Source: Marinifilum_A sediminis (GTDB lineage: Bacteria; Bacteroidota; Bacteroidia; Bacteroidales; Marinifilaceae). From it: a DNA stretch of 64,000 bases. The notes under the pieces were generated by a model. That model worked only from the letters and a program-made list of their open reading frames with translations. It was not told where the DNA came from and did not search any database. Of the stretch, positions 34,513-42,812 are shown piece after piece. The translations under genes were made by a program, and so were the position numbers. Each line of letters opens with the position of its first letter. Within the stretch, counting starts at the first letter, position 1. The stretch covers positions 444,616 to 508,615 of the forward strand of contig CANMCX010000003.1 in NCBI GenBank assembly GCA_947496465.1, read 5' to 3'.

Positions 34513-36300
34513 ATGTTCATGCAAAACCTAACTTTTGTTGAGAAAATTTTCTGGGCTAAATCAGGAAGTATTGTGTTTAAAAAGCCCGATATTGTTTTAA
34601 CTCATGACAATACAGCTAGCATTCGCAAAACATTTGAAAAAATGGGAGGTGAAAAGGTATATAATCCCAATCAGTTGATGGTTGTATTAGATCATAACGC
34701 ACCACCCACAAATGCTAAACTTGCTACAGATTATCAAGCTGTACGTGAACTGGTAAAGGAACAGAATGTGAAAAAGTTTTACGATTCAGGCTCAGGTATT
34801 TGTCACCAAATAATGTCATATCATGCTAAACCAGGTATGTTGATTGTTGGTAGCGATAGCCATACTTGTACGGCTGGAGCGTTTAATGCTATGGCGGTAG
34901 GGATAGATAGAACTGAAGCAGCTGGCTTATGGAAAAGGGGAGAGACCTGGTTTCGTGTACCGGAATCCATTAAAATTACGTTAAATGGAAAGTTACCCGA
35001 AGGAGTTTATGCCAAAGATCTTTCCTTATGGATTATTGGAATGATTGGTTCTGCGGGAGCCAATTATATGTCGATTGAATATCATGGTTCAGCAGTGAAG
35101 CATTTGTCGGTTGCAGAACGAATGACTCTTGCGAATTTGGCTTCGGAAATGGGAGCTAAGAATGCTGTTTTTCCTCCCGATGAGATTTTGGAAAATTACT
35201 ACGGGGAAAAAATCAAAGGTGTTTGGGCTGATCCAGGAGCTGAATATTTCAAGGAATATTTAATTAATTTGGATGATTTATTGCCATTGGTTGCTGCACC
35301 ACATCATGTCGATAATGTGAAGACAGTAAGCGATGTAAGTGAAATTCAAGTGCAACAAGCTTTGATTGGAACATGTACCAATGGACGCTTGGAAGATTTA
35401 CGAATTGCAGCTGATATTTTAAAAGGAAAGAAAGTTTCAGATGGATTCCAATTGATGATTGCACCAGCTTCAAAAGAAATCTATTTGGAAGCGATTGATG
35501 AAGGGATTATTTCCAGTTTATTGAAATCGGGAGCCATTCTGCTTGGAACATCCTGTGGACCATGTTTGGGAACGGGTCAGGGAATTCCTGCAGATGGAAC
35601 GACAGTTGTGTCAACTGCCAATCGGAATTTTTTAGGTCGAATGGGGAACAAGAATGTTGAAATTTATCTGGCGTCACCAGCAACAGTGGCACATTCTGCA
35701 TTAAATGGTAAAATTACTGATCCCAGAGATAAGAAGCAGCAGCGAGGCTCTTATCCGTATCGAAAATTACATACTCATGTAAATTTAATTGCTCGGGATG
35801 AAAATAGAAAAACTGCTGGAGTTTGGGACTATTCCGATATCAATCATCTGAACACGGACCAAATGTTTGCAGGAAACTTAACTTATGAGGTGTTGAGCTC
35901 GGATGCTAAAGGCATTCGTCCACATTTGTTTAAAGATTTTGATGATAATTTTGCAGATAAACTGCGTGAAGGAGATATTATAGTAGCAGGTGAGAATTTT
36001 GGTTGTGGCAGTTCTCGGGAACATCCGGCAGTCGGTTTGGCTTATGCCGGTGTGCAAGCAGTAATAGTAAAATCGGTAAATCGAATTTTTTATCGTTCTG
36101 CTATAAATCAGGGCTTGTTGTTGATCGTAAATCGAGAGATAGTGGAAGCTTATCAAAAAGGAGATAAAATAGAAATTGACTTCAATTCTGGCACTCTAAT
36201 GGTAGATGAAAAGCAATTTGAGATACCAGTTTTGCCCGATAAGCTAAGACAAATTATAAAAAGTAAAGGTTTGGTGAATTGGATACGCTCTGAATCCTAA
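34513..36300 (+). CDS. LeuC-LeuD-type fused hydro-lyase (aconitase superfamily), second copy
   Basis: A 595-residue fused protein. The large domain contains VLDHNAPP, GSGICHQIM, VGSDSHTCTAGAFNAMAVGI, LIGTCTNGRLED and TSCGPCLGTGQG; the last two hold the three iron-sulfur cysteines. The swivel domain has DINHLNTDQMFAGNLTYE and GENFGCGSSREHPAVGL, close to LeuD. The order is the same as in the gene before it but identity looks modest, so the pair is an old duplication. The GCGSSREH loop fits isopropylmalate/citramalate-type enzymes better than the SRQQA loop of the first copy. No leuA, leuB or cimA is in the window, so the pathway is undecided. Another ATG lies 2 codons in (34519). Confidence 0.87.
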   Translation: MFMQNLTFVEKIFWAKSGSIVFKKPDIVLTHDNTASIRKTFEKMGGEKVYNPNQLMVVLDHNAPPTNAKLATDYQAVRELVKEQNVKKFYDSGSGICHQIMSYHAKPGMLIVGSDSHTCTAGAFNAMAVGIDRTEAAGLWKRGETWFRVPESIKITLNGKLPEGVYAKDLSLWIIGMIGSAGANYMSIEYHGSAVKHLSVAERMTLANLASEMGAKNAVFPPDEILENYYGEKIKGVWADPGAEYFKEYLINLDDLLPLVAAPHHVDNVKTVSDVSEIQVQQALIGTCTNGRLEDLRIAADILKGKKVSDGFQLMIAPASKEIYLEAIDEGIISSLLKSGAILLGTSCGPCLGTGQGIPADGTTVVSTANRNFLGRMGNKNVEIYLASPATVAHSALNGKITDPRDKKQQRGSYPYRKLHTHVNLIARDENRKTAGVWDYSDINHLNTDQMFAGNLTYEVLSSDAKGIRPHLFKDFDDNFADKLREGDIIVAGENFGCGSSREHPAVGLAYAGVQAVIVKSVNRIFYRSAINQGLLLIVNREIVEAYQKGDKIEIDFNSGTLMVDEKQFEIPVLPDKLRQIIKSKGLVNWIRSES

Positions 36301-36349
36301 ACCCTTACTGATGTAAGTGCTAATTTTACTGAAAAAAAACACAAAAATA

Positions 36350-36382
36350 TTTGTTTCGGAAAGTAATAAATCCCTATATTTG
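36350..36382 (+). promoter_or_regulatory. tRNA-Arg promoter
   Basis: TTTG (36350-36353), 21 bp, then TATATTTG (36375-36382), a full -7 match. It stands 20 nt before the first tRNA-Arg. Confidence 0.75.
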
Positions 36383-36401
36383 CATCGCCTTTTAAGGGAA
36401 T

Positions 36402-36476
36402 GGTCTAGTAGCTCAGTTGGATTAGAGCAACAGCCTTCTAAGCTGTGGGTCCCAGGTTCGAATCCTGGCTGGATCA
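36402..36476 (+). tRNA. tRNA-Arg(TCT), first copy
   Basis: A 75-nt cloverleaf with acceptor arms GGTCTAG/CTGGATC, T-loop GGTTCGAATCC and anticodon loop CTTCTAA (TCT). No CCA is encoded. Confidence 0.93.
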
Positions 36477-36515
36477 CTCTTTCTTTTTTTAAGGTAAAAA
36501 TAATTTCATAAGGAC

Positions 36516-36590
36516 GGTCTAGTAGCTCAGTTGGATTAGAGCAACAGCCTTCTAAGCTGTGGGTCCCAGGTTCGAATCCTGGCTGGATCA
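36516..36590 (+). tRNA. tRNA-Arg(TCT), second copy
   Basis: Identical over 75 nt to the gene at 36402. It is 39 bp downstream, in the same transcript, with no promoter of its own visible. Confidence 0.93.
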
Positions 36591-36592
36591 CG

Positions 36593-36620
36593 AAAGGGTA
36601 GCAATTTGCTACCCTTTTTT
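36593..36620 (+). terminator. terminator of the tRNA-Arg pair
   Basis: GGGTAGC/GCTACCC stem extended by AAA/TTT, then a T6 tract. It begins 3 nt after the second tRNA. Confidence 0.85.
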
Positions 36621-36918
36621 GTTTTTATTCTCTTCCTTTTTCCTATACCTATCCTTGTTTATGTGAGTTTCAAACCGTACACGAATTGTTCGATATCGAA
36701 CATGGTGAAAAATGTTTATATTCTGTTAATTGTTGATAATCTGAATAATGTATTTTTTGGCATTGTGTGTGATAGAGGAGTGGCGTAATGGTTTTTAAAG
36801 AATTCTGCAAAACTGTCGAATCTAGTGTGTGTTGATAGAAGAGGTCTGAAGGAACGATTTGTAACCATTTAATTTAAAATGTAGTCATACTACTAAGCTA
36901 ACCTTAAAAATTTAAACG
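36621..36918 (+). other. leader/spacer upstream of the receptor gene
   Basis: About 300 AT-rich bases without a credible gene; a hydrophobic 60-codon frame near its start overlaps the terminator. The receptor promoter must be here, but I see no clear -33/-7 pair. Confidence 0.5.
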
Positions 36919-39390
36919 ATGAAAGAAAGATTACTAATAGCCATTTTACTGTTGTTTAGTTTTACTGTTTTTGCAGAGACAGATATGCCAGTGGGAGATA
37001 AAAATGGATCATTAACAGGTGTTATTGTTGATGTTAAAACTCAAGAGCCTCTTCCGTATGTAAATGTTGTGATACGCGATGCAAATAATAAAATATTAAC
37101 AGGAGGAATTACCGATAATGACGGTAAGTTTACGATTAAGAAAATTCCTAAAGGAAAAAATAAAGTTGAAATTCAATATATGGGTTACAAGCCGTTTGTG
37201 AGAGAGCTGGAATTTTCATCTAAACTATCAGCTCATAAATTGGGAACTGTTCGATTAGAGGAGGACACCGAAGTTCTTGGTGAAGTTACTGTAAGAGCAG
37301 AACTGTCTACCGTAACTCAAAAAATTGACCGAAAAGTGATTAATGTTGGGAAAGACTTAACGGCTGCAGGAGCAAATGCTTCAGAGGTATTGAATAACGT
37401 ACAATCAGTAAGCGTTGATAGCCAGACAGGATCGGTTAGCCTTAGAGGAAACGAGAATGTAAGAATATTGGTTGATGGTAAACCTACTAATATTAGTGCA
37501 GCTCAATTGCTACAGCAGATTCCTTCTACTTCAATAAAAAGTATTGAGTTAATTACAAATCCATCTGCTAAGTACAATCCTGAGGGAATGAGTGGGATTA
37601 TTAATATCGTGCTAAACAAGAATGCCAATATTGGCTTTAACGGAAATGTAAATATGGGCTTGACACGAGGCGAAAATACTCGTATGAACGGTTCATTAGA
37701 TATGAATTACAAAACCGGTAAGGTGAACTTTTTCTTAAACTTTGGTGCGAATGATGGAAAAAGAGACAATTATGGAGATGTTTTAAGAAGCGCGAAAGAT
37801 GAGAATGGAAATGTAATTTTGGATAATGATATTTTACAGAAATTTAAATTTAAAAGCGATAACAATTCTCAATTGTTAAAAGTAGGAGCCGATATCTATC
37901 TGAATAAAAAGAATACACTTTCATTTTATACTACGCAGAATTTTAGAGAAGGTGAATTTAATGGTGTAACTAAGATTTATAGAGGAACAGAGCTCGACTA
38001 TAATAGTTTGATGAAATCTGAAACGGATAATTCTACGGGAACTTATAATCTTAATTATAAGATAGACTTTGAAAAAGAAGGACACAATTTGGAGTTTGAA
38101 GCAACTTATAGTGAGAGTGATTCTCCTGAAGATGCCGTTTATACAGAATTATTGAATCCGATCGACTTGACTTCGAACTACATGGATGATGTTGATAATG
38201 ATTATTCAAATACACTTTTAAATTTGGATTATACCAATCCATTATCGGAAAATACGAAATTAGAACTGGGATTGGAGTTTAGATTAAATGATACTGAGAA
38301 TTCTAGAGTGACAAATCAGCACGATTTTGTTTATGTTGATGGAAATACGGTTCCTGATGGAGATTGGTTTGTAACTGAGCAGAAACCTAATTCGGCATTT
38401 ACTTATGATAGAAGTATCTATTCTGGATATGTAAACTTGAATCATAAGATTAATAATCTTTCAATGCAATTGGGTGCTCGATTTGAGCAATATGAGGTAG
38501 ATGGAAAGTTTATTAAAGGTGATGAAAAGGCTAAGTATACCGATAGTCGATTTACTGTTTATCCTTCGGTGTTTTTTACATTTACACCGAGTGAAAAAAA
38601 TCAGCTGCAGTTAAGTTACAGTAGAAGAGTAGACAGACCATCTATTCAACAAGTTAACCCAATTAGAGAGTGGAGTACGCCACTTATTAGTTCTTTTGGA
38701 AATCCGGAGCTTGACCCGCAGTATACCAATTCGTTTGAGTTTAACTATACAAAAGGATTGAAAAAAGGATCAGCCACAATTGGTGTATTTTACCGAAGAG
38801 TGAATGATAACATTTCAAGAGTTTTAAACAAGGATCCATTGGATGTTGAAAAGGTAGAGATGTCATATTATAATACTGATAGCAACGATCGTTATGGACT
38901 AGAATTGTCAGCAAATTACCGATTTGTTAAATGGTGGTCGATGAATGCCAGTTCCGATTTGTATATCCAAAAAGAGACAGGTGTATCTAACGGCGAAAAT
39001 CTTGAGATCACAAATAATTCCTTTAATGTTAGAGTATCGAATAGTTTTACTGCAACCAAGAAGCTGAGATTCCAGTTGTTCGCTATGTATCGTGGAGGTG
39101 GAGAAGATTTGCAATTTGAAGTGGATCCAATGTGGATGATCAATACTGGAGCAAGCTATAGAATTCTTAAAGGAAAAGGAACTTTAACCTTTAGAGTAAA
39201 CGATATTTTTGAAGGAATGAAATTTAAGTTTAAATCCGAAGTGCCATATAAGCAAACGGGTGAATTCCATTGGGAAAGCAGAACGGCTTACCTTGGTTTC
39301 TCGTACAGATTTGGTAGTGGTAAAAACAAAGCCAAACAAAGAAAACGCAGAGACAGTCGCGAGACTCAAGGTGGTGGTGGTTTCATGTAG
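36919..39390 (+). CDS. TonB-dependent-receptor-like outer-membrane beta-barrel protein with CarboxypepD_reg domain
   Basis: An 823-residue outer-membrane protein. A signal peptide (MKERLLIAILLLFSFTVFAE) is followed by a carboxypeptidase-like domain (about 30-115: LTGVIVDVKTQEPLPYVNVVI, MGYKPFVREL). The plug-like domain (about 125-230) includes NASEVLNNVQSVSVD, GSVSLRGNENVRILVDGKP and PSAKYNPEGMSGIINIVLNK. The rest is beta-barrel strands of the OMP_b-brl_3 type. It ends in a basic tail (KNKAKQRKRRDSRETQGGGGFM) after the last strand. No SusD partner is near, so polysaccharide uptake is not indicated; siderophore, peptide or signalling roles are open. It is a single-gene unit. Confidence 0.88.
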   Translation: MKERLLIAILLLFSFTVFAETDMPVGDKNGSLTGVIVDVKTQEPLPYVNVVIRDANNKILTGGITDNDGKFTIKKIPKGKNKVEIQYMGYKPFVRELEFSSKLSAHKLGTVRLEEDTEVLGEVTVRAELSTVTQKIDRKVINVGKDLTAAGANASEVLNNVQSVSVDSQTGSVSLRGNENVRILVDGKPTNISAAQLLQQIPSTSIKSIELITNPSAKYNPEGMSGIINIVLNKNANIGFNGNVNMGLTRGENTRMNGSLDMNYKTGKVNFFLNFGANDGKRDNYGDVLRSAKDENGNVILDNDILQKFKFKSDNNSQLLKVGADIYLNKKNTLSFYTTQNFREGEFNGVTKIYRGTELDYNSLMKSETDNSTGTYNLNYKIDFEKEGHNLEFEATYSESDSPEDAVYTELLNPIDLTSNYMDDVDNDYSNTLLNLDYTNPLSENTKLELGLEFRLNDTENSRVTNQHDFVYVDGNTVPDGDWFVTEQKPNSAFTYDRSIYSGYVNLNHKINNLSMQLGARFEQYEVDGKFIKGDEKAKYTDSRFTVYPSVFFTFTPSEKNQLQLSYSRRVDRPSIQQVNPIREWSTPLISSFGNPELDPQYTNSFEFNYTKGLKKGSATIGVFYRRVNDNISRVLNKDPLDVEKVEMSYYNTDSNDRYGLELSANYRFVKWWSMNASSDLYIQKETGVSNGENLEITNNSFNVRVSNSFTATKKLRFQLFAMYRGGGEDLQFEVDPMWMINTGASYRILKGKGTLTFRVNDIFEGMKFKFKSEVPYKQTGEFHWESRTAYLGFSYRFGSGKNKAKQRKRRDSRETQGGGGFM

Positions 39391-39423
39391 AATTAAAATC
39401 AGCTACATATAATTAGTTAACTT

Positions 39424-39463
39424 AAAATCTCCTTGTTCATTTTGAATAGGGAGATTTTTTTAT
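39424..39463 (+). terminator. terminator of the outer-membrane receptor gene
   Basis: 9-bp arms (39424-39432 and 39450-39458) followed by a T-rich tail (TTTTTTATT). It lies 34 nt past the stop codon. Confidence 0.75.
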
Positions 39464-39745
39464 TATGCATTATCTCTTCTAGTAAGATTTTCAATTTAAT
39501 AATGAATCTGTGTGAGAGTAAAGTTTAGAGCTGAAATGATGTGCTCATATAGTTTCGAATTGATTTGTTAAGGTAAATATTTTAGTTGTTAGTTTGTTTT
39601 TGATTTTCTTATCTGTTTGATTAGTAGGTGGTCATGTGGATTAAATTGATTATATTTATTATTCTACAAAGCAGGTGGAACATCTTTGTAAAGATGTTGT
39701 TGACATCTGAATTGACATCTAATTATTAACCTTAATTAAATTGAA
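39464..39745 (+). promoter_or_regulatory. aqpZ upstream region with ACATCT-type repeats
   Basis: The region ends in a repeat cluster: a 9-bp-arm palindrome (39679-39687 and 39690-39698) followed by two direct repeats TTGACATCT (39700-39708 and 39712-39720). All share an ACATCT/AGATGT core. They end 25 bp before the aqpZ ATG, so they sit in the promoter or leader. Confidence 0.5.
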
Positions 39746-40429
39746 ATGAAAAAATTGGTTGCAGAATTTTTAGGAACCCTTTGGTTGGTATTAGGGGGAT
39801 GTGGTAGTGCTGTTTTGGCAGCGGCTTATCCCGAATTGGGAATTGGATTTGTTGGAGTTGCCATAGCTTTTGGTTTAACCGTACTTACAATGGCGTACGC
39901 CATAGGACACATTTCGGGTTGTCATTTAAATCCGGCAGTCTCAATAGGTTTATGGGCTGGTGGACGTTTCGACGGAAAGGAGCTAATGCCATATATTATT
40001 TCACAGGTGTTGGGAGGAATAGCTGGTGCTGGAATTTTATATATGATTGCTAGTGGTAAATCAGGTTTTGAACTTGGAGGTTTTGCAGCTAATGGTTATG
40101 GAGAACATTCGCCTGGTGGATATGGAATGCTTGCTGCTTTAATTTGTGAAGTAGTTATGACATTTATGTTTTTACTAATTATTTTAGGAGCCACTCACTC
40201 AAAAGCATCTGCAGGTTTTGCTGGTTTAGCAATTGGTTTGGGTTTAACCTTAATTCATTTAATTAGTATTCCTGTAACCAATACCTCTGTTAATCCTGCG
40301 AGAAGTACAAGTCAGGCACTATTTGTAGGTGATTGGGCAATGGGGCAATTGTGGTTGTTTTGGTTAGCGCCAATTGTTGGAGCTATTTTGGCTGGATTGG
40401 TCTACAAATATATCTCACCAGAGAAGTAG
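39746..40429 (+). CDS. aqpZ: aquaporin Z
   Basis: A 227-residue inner-membrane water channel with six membrane segments. Both half-helix motifs are intact: HLNPAVSIGLWAGGRF (first NPA) and TSVNPARSTSQAL (second NPA). The selectivity-filter Arg follows the second NPA, and the start MKKLVAEFLGTLWLVLGGCGSAVLAA is typical of AqpZ. Length is normal. It is transcribed alone and ends at a terminator at 40447-40478. Confidence 0.96.
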   Translation: MKKLVAEFLGTLWLVLGGCGSAVLAAAYPELGIGFVGVAIAFGLTVLTMAYAIGHISGCHLNPAVSIGLWAGGRFDGKELMPYIISQVLGGIAGAGILYMIASGKSGFELGGFAANGYGEHSPGGYGMLAALICEVVMTFMFLLIILGATHSKASAGFAGLAIGLGLTLIHLISIPVTNTSVNPARSTSQALFVGDWAMGQLWLFWLAPIVGAILAGLVYKYISPEK

Positions 40430-40446
40430 TGATTACATTCGTATAA

Positions 40447-40478
40447 AAAAAAGTGCATTAATTGGATGTACTTTTTTT
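40447..40478 (+). terminator. aqpZ terminator
   Basis: 12-bp arms (40447-40458 and 40466-40477) with one G.T pair, with A-rich and T-rich ends. 18 nt past the stop codon. Confidence 0.8.
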
Positions 40479-40535
40479 GTTGTTTGGAATAATTGTTGTC
40501 TGTGAATGCAATATTTTCAATTTTAAACTAGAGTT

Positions 40536-41111
40536 ATGAGAAGATTTGTATTGAGCCTTTTTTTTTGTTGGTTTTTCTTTCTTGGTTATGCCCAAACTTT
40601 TTCCAATAAACTATCGAAAGCAGCGATCAAACTAACAGAGCAAAAGGTGATTTACGATCCATCGTATTTTTCGATTGACTACCCGAATGGTGATGTGCCA
40701 GCAGGTAGAGGAGTTTGCACCGATGTGGTAATTCGTGCCTACAGAATGTTGGGTATTGATTTGCAAAAAGAAGTGCATGAAGATATGAAGGCAAACTTTT
40801 CTTTATATCCTAATAATTGGGGATTGAAATCGACTGATAGAAATATTGATCACAGAAGAGTTCCCAACCTTATGACTTTTTTTGAACGCAAGGGAACCAT
40901 TAAGATAAAGAGCAGAAAGGCAGAGGATTATTTGCCTGGAGATATTGTTTGTTGGGATTTGGGTGGAGGAATTATTCACATAGGAATTGTAATCGATCAA
41001 AAATCGAAAGATGGTAAACGCCCACTATTTGTTCACAACATAGGTGCTGGTCAGGTAGTGGAGGATCTACTAAATCGTTATATAATTATTGGACACTATA
41101 CTTATAAATGA
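40536..41111 (+). CDS. secreted DUF1287 protein (NlpC/P60-like fold)
   Basis: A 191-residue secreted protein (signal peptide MRRFVLSLFFCWFFFLGYAQ). The DUF1287 pattern is clear: YDPSYFSIDYPNGDVPAGRGVCTDVVIRAYRMLGIDLQKEVHEDM, then HRRVPNLMTFFERKG, YLPGDIVCWDLGGGIIHIGIVID and FVHNIGAGQVVED. The Cys in GVCTDV and the His in IIHIGIV fit the Cys/His pair of an NlpC/P60-type fold, so a cell-wall amidase or peptidase role is possible. The substrate is not known. It is a single-gene unit. Confidence 0.85.
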   Translation: MRRFVLSLFFCWFFFLGYAQTFSNKLSKAAIKLTEQKVIYDPSYFSIDYPNGDVPAGRGVCTDVVIRAYRMLGIDLQKEVHEDMKANFSLYPNNWGLKSTDRNIDHRRVPNLMTFFERKGTIKIKSRKAEDYLPGDIVCWDLGGGIIHIGIVIDQKSKDGKRPLFVHNIGAGQVVEDLLNRYIIIGHYTYK

Positions 41112-41194
41112 TAGTGAACGAACTTTCTGATTGATCTAATTGTTTGATTTACAATTAATATCTTGATGTGTGCTGTTAATCCAAACTATTAGAT

Positions 41195-41202
41195 TACCTT
41201 TG
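41195..41202 (+). promoter_or_regulatory. -7 element of the RNA helicase gene
   Basis: TACCTTTG, 20 nt before the ATG. The -33 box is poor (GCTG). Confidence 0.45.
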
Positions 41203-41222
41203 CCGATCACTTTTATTAGATT

Positions 41223-42509
41223 ATGACATTTGACAATTTAGATATAGCTGATCCTATATTAAGAGCGATTGAGGCGAAAGGTTACACAAATCCAACTCCA
41301 ATTCAGGCAGAATCGATTCCAATTTTATTGAGAAAAAAAGATTTATTGGGTTGTGCTCAAACAGGAACAGGTAAAACAGCTGCTTTTGCAATACCTATTC
41401 TTCAGCATTTGTATGAAGAGCAACAAGCCAAAGGCAAGCGCAGAATTAAGGCATTAGTAGTTACTCCAACAAGGGAGTTGGCAATTCAGATAAAGGAAAG
41501 TTTTAGCGAATACGGATTATATACAGGATTGGAAAATACTGTAATATTTGGTGGTGTAAAGCAGGGCGCACAAACTCAGGCTTTGGCAAAAGGTGTTGAT
41601 GTGTTGATCGCTACTCCAGGTAGACTTTTGGATTTAATCAACCAGGGATATATTTCTCTTCGCGATGTTAGGTATTTTGTTCTGGACGAAGCAGATCAAA
41701 TGCTCGATATGGGTTTCATATACGATATCCGTAGAATTATTGATCAATTGCCTAAGCGAAGACAATCCTTGTTCTTTTCGGCTACTATGCCTCCTAAAAT
41801 TGTAAGTCTTTCGAAGCAAATTCTAGGGAATCCAGAGAAAGTAACAATTAAGCCACAACAGACTACTGCAGAAAGGGTAGAACAGTCGATTTATTATACA
41901 AGTAAAAAATCGAAAGCCAAATTGTTGACTCACCTTTTAAAATCGAGGGAGTTGGGTTCTACTTTGGTTTTTTCAAGAACTAAGCATGGTGCCGATAAGG
42001 TGACCCGAATTCTTAAGAAGGCAGATATTCATACTGAGGCTATTCATGGTAATAAATCTCAGAATGCCCGACAAAAAGCCTTAAGTAACTTTAAGGAAGG
42101 AACTACAAAAGTATTGGTTGCAACCGATATTGCTGCTCGTGGTATTGATGTTGCTGGTTTGGCTTTGGTAGTGAATTACGATTTGCCAAATATTCCGGAA
42201 TCCTACGTTCACCGTATTGGTAGGACCGGTAGAGCAAACGCCAGTGGTACTGCTATTTCGTTTTGTAGTGAGGATGAATTGCCTTACCTTAAAGACATTC
42301 AGAAGTTAATCAAACAGACGATTCCTGCTGTTAAAGATCATCCATTTTCGGTTGATGAAATTGCAGAATTGCCAAAAGAAGAACCTTTGAAAACTAGAGG
42401 AAGTAGACCTAAATCAAGATCATCTAAACCGAATAATTCAGGAAATAAGGATTGGAGAAGAGGAAGATCAGGTTCTTCGAATAATAATAGAAGGAAAAAA
42501 AGAGCATAA
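41223..42509 (+). CDS. rhlE: DEAD-box RNA helicase, RhlE-type
   Basis: A 428-residue ATP-dependent RNA helicase used in ribosome assembly and RNA decay. Motifs in order are the Q motif (NPTPIQAESIP), AQTGTGKTAA, PTRELA, TPGRLLDL, DEADQMLDMGF, SAT, ATDIAARGIDV and HRIGRTGRA. The C-terminus (about 385-428) is a basic, low-complexity tail rich in Arg, Ser, Asn and Lys, typical of RhlE proteins in this phylum. A 71-residue putative DNA/RNA-binding protein is encoded 10 bp downstream and is probably co-transcribed. Confidence 0.93.
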   Translation: MTFDNLDIADPILRAIEAKGYTNPTPIQAESIPILLRKKDLLGCAQTGTGKTAAFAIPILQHLYEEQQAKGKRRIKALVVTPTRELAIQIKESFSEYGLYTGLENTVIFGGVKQGAQTQALAKGVDVLIATPGRLLDLINQGYISLRDVRYFVLDEADQMLDMGFIYDIRRIIDQLPKRRQSLFFSATMPPKIVSLSKQILGNPEKVTIKPQQTTAERVEQSIYYTSKKSKAKLLTHLLKSRELGSTLVFSRTKHGADKVTRILKKADIHTEAIHGNKSQNARQKALSNFKEGTTKVLVATDIAARGIDVAGLALVVNYDLPNIPESYVHRIGRTGRANASGTAISFCSEDELPYLKDIQKLIKQTIPAVKDHPFSVDEIAELPKEEPLKTRGSRPKSRSSKPNNSGNKDWRRGRSGSSNNNRRKKRA

Positions 42510-42519
42510 TTAGAAAGTC

Positions 42520-42735
42520 ATGGATCAAAAGGATTTTGACAAGATTAGAAAGATAAAAAAGGAACACAAAGAAGCCTACAAAGATTGGAACAGAGAGGAT
42601 GATGATGCGTTAATCAACATGTTTTTTGAAGGCTTAAGTGTAGGTGATATGGCTATTAAGCTCGAAAGAACAAAAGGAGCCGTTCGCGCTAGAATTCGTA
42701 AGATGGAACTGACGAAGATTAAGAAGAAATCTTAG
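42520..42735 (+). CDS. small SANT/Myb-like helix-turn-helix protein
   Basis: A 71-residue, highly charged protein. Residues about 22-62 (WNREDDDALINMFFEGLSVGDMAIKLERTKGAVRARIRKM) fold as three helices with the look of a Myb/SANT or sigma-region-4-like domain. I do not know a named bacterial family for it. It lies 10 bp after the helicase gene, before a shared terminator, so it may act with the helicase or regulate the transcript. Confidence 0.75.
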   Translation: MDQKDFDKIRKIKKEHKEAYKDWNREDDDALINMFFEGLSVGDMAIKLERTKGAVRARIRKMELTKIKKKS

Positions 42736-42763
42736 GACTTTTCAATGTCTTTAAAATATAAAG

Positions 42764-42808
42764 AATCCCCTTTATAGCTAATAAATGCTGTAAAGGGGAT
42801 TTGTTTTT
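42764..42808. terminator. bidirectional terminator between helicase operon and S41 protease gene
   Basis: 14-15-bp stem (42764-42778 paired with 42787-42801, one mismatch) followed by TGTTTTTT. The convergent S41 gene ends at 42813, 5 nt away. Confidence 0.75.
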
Positions 42809-42812
42809 TGAT

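Noticed and set aside
36244..36591. 115-codon minus-strand frame with two copies of a PGFEPGTHSLEG-type segment
   Set aside because: It is the antisense translation of the two tRNA-Arg genes; the internal repeat is just the tRNA duplication.
36606..36788. 60-codon hydrophobic plus-strand frame after the tRNA-Arg terminator
   Set aside because: It begins inside the terminator stem and is made by the T-rich tail; no support as a gene.
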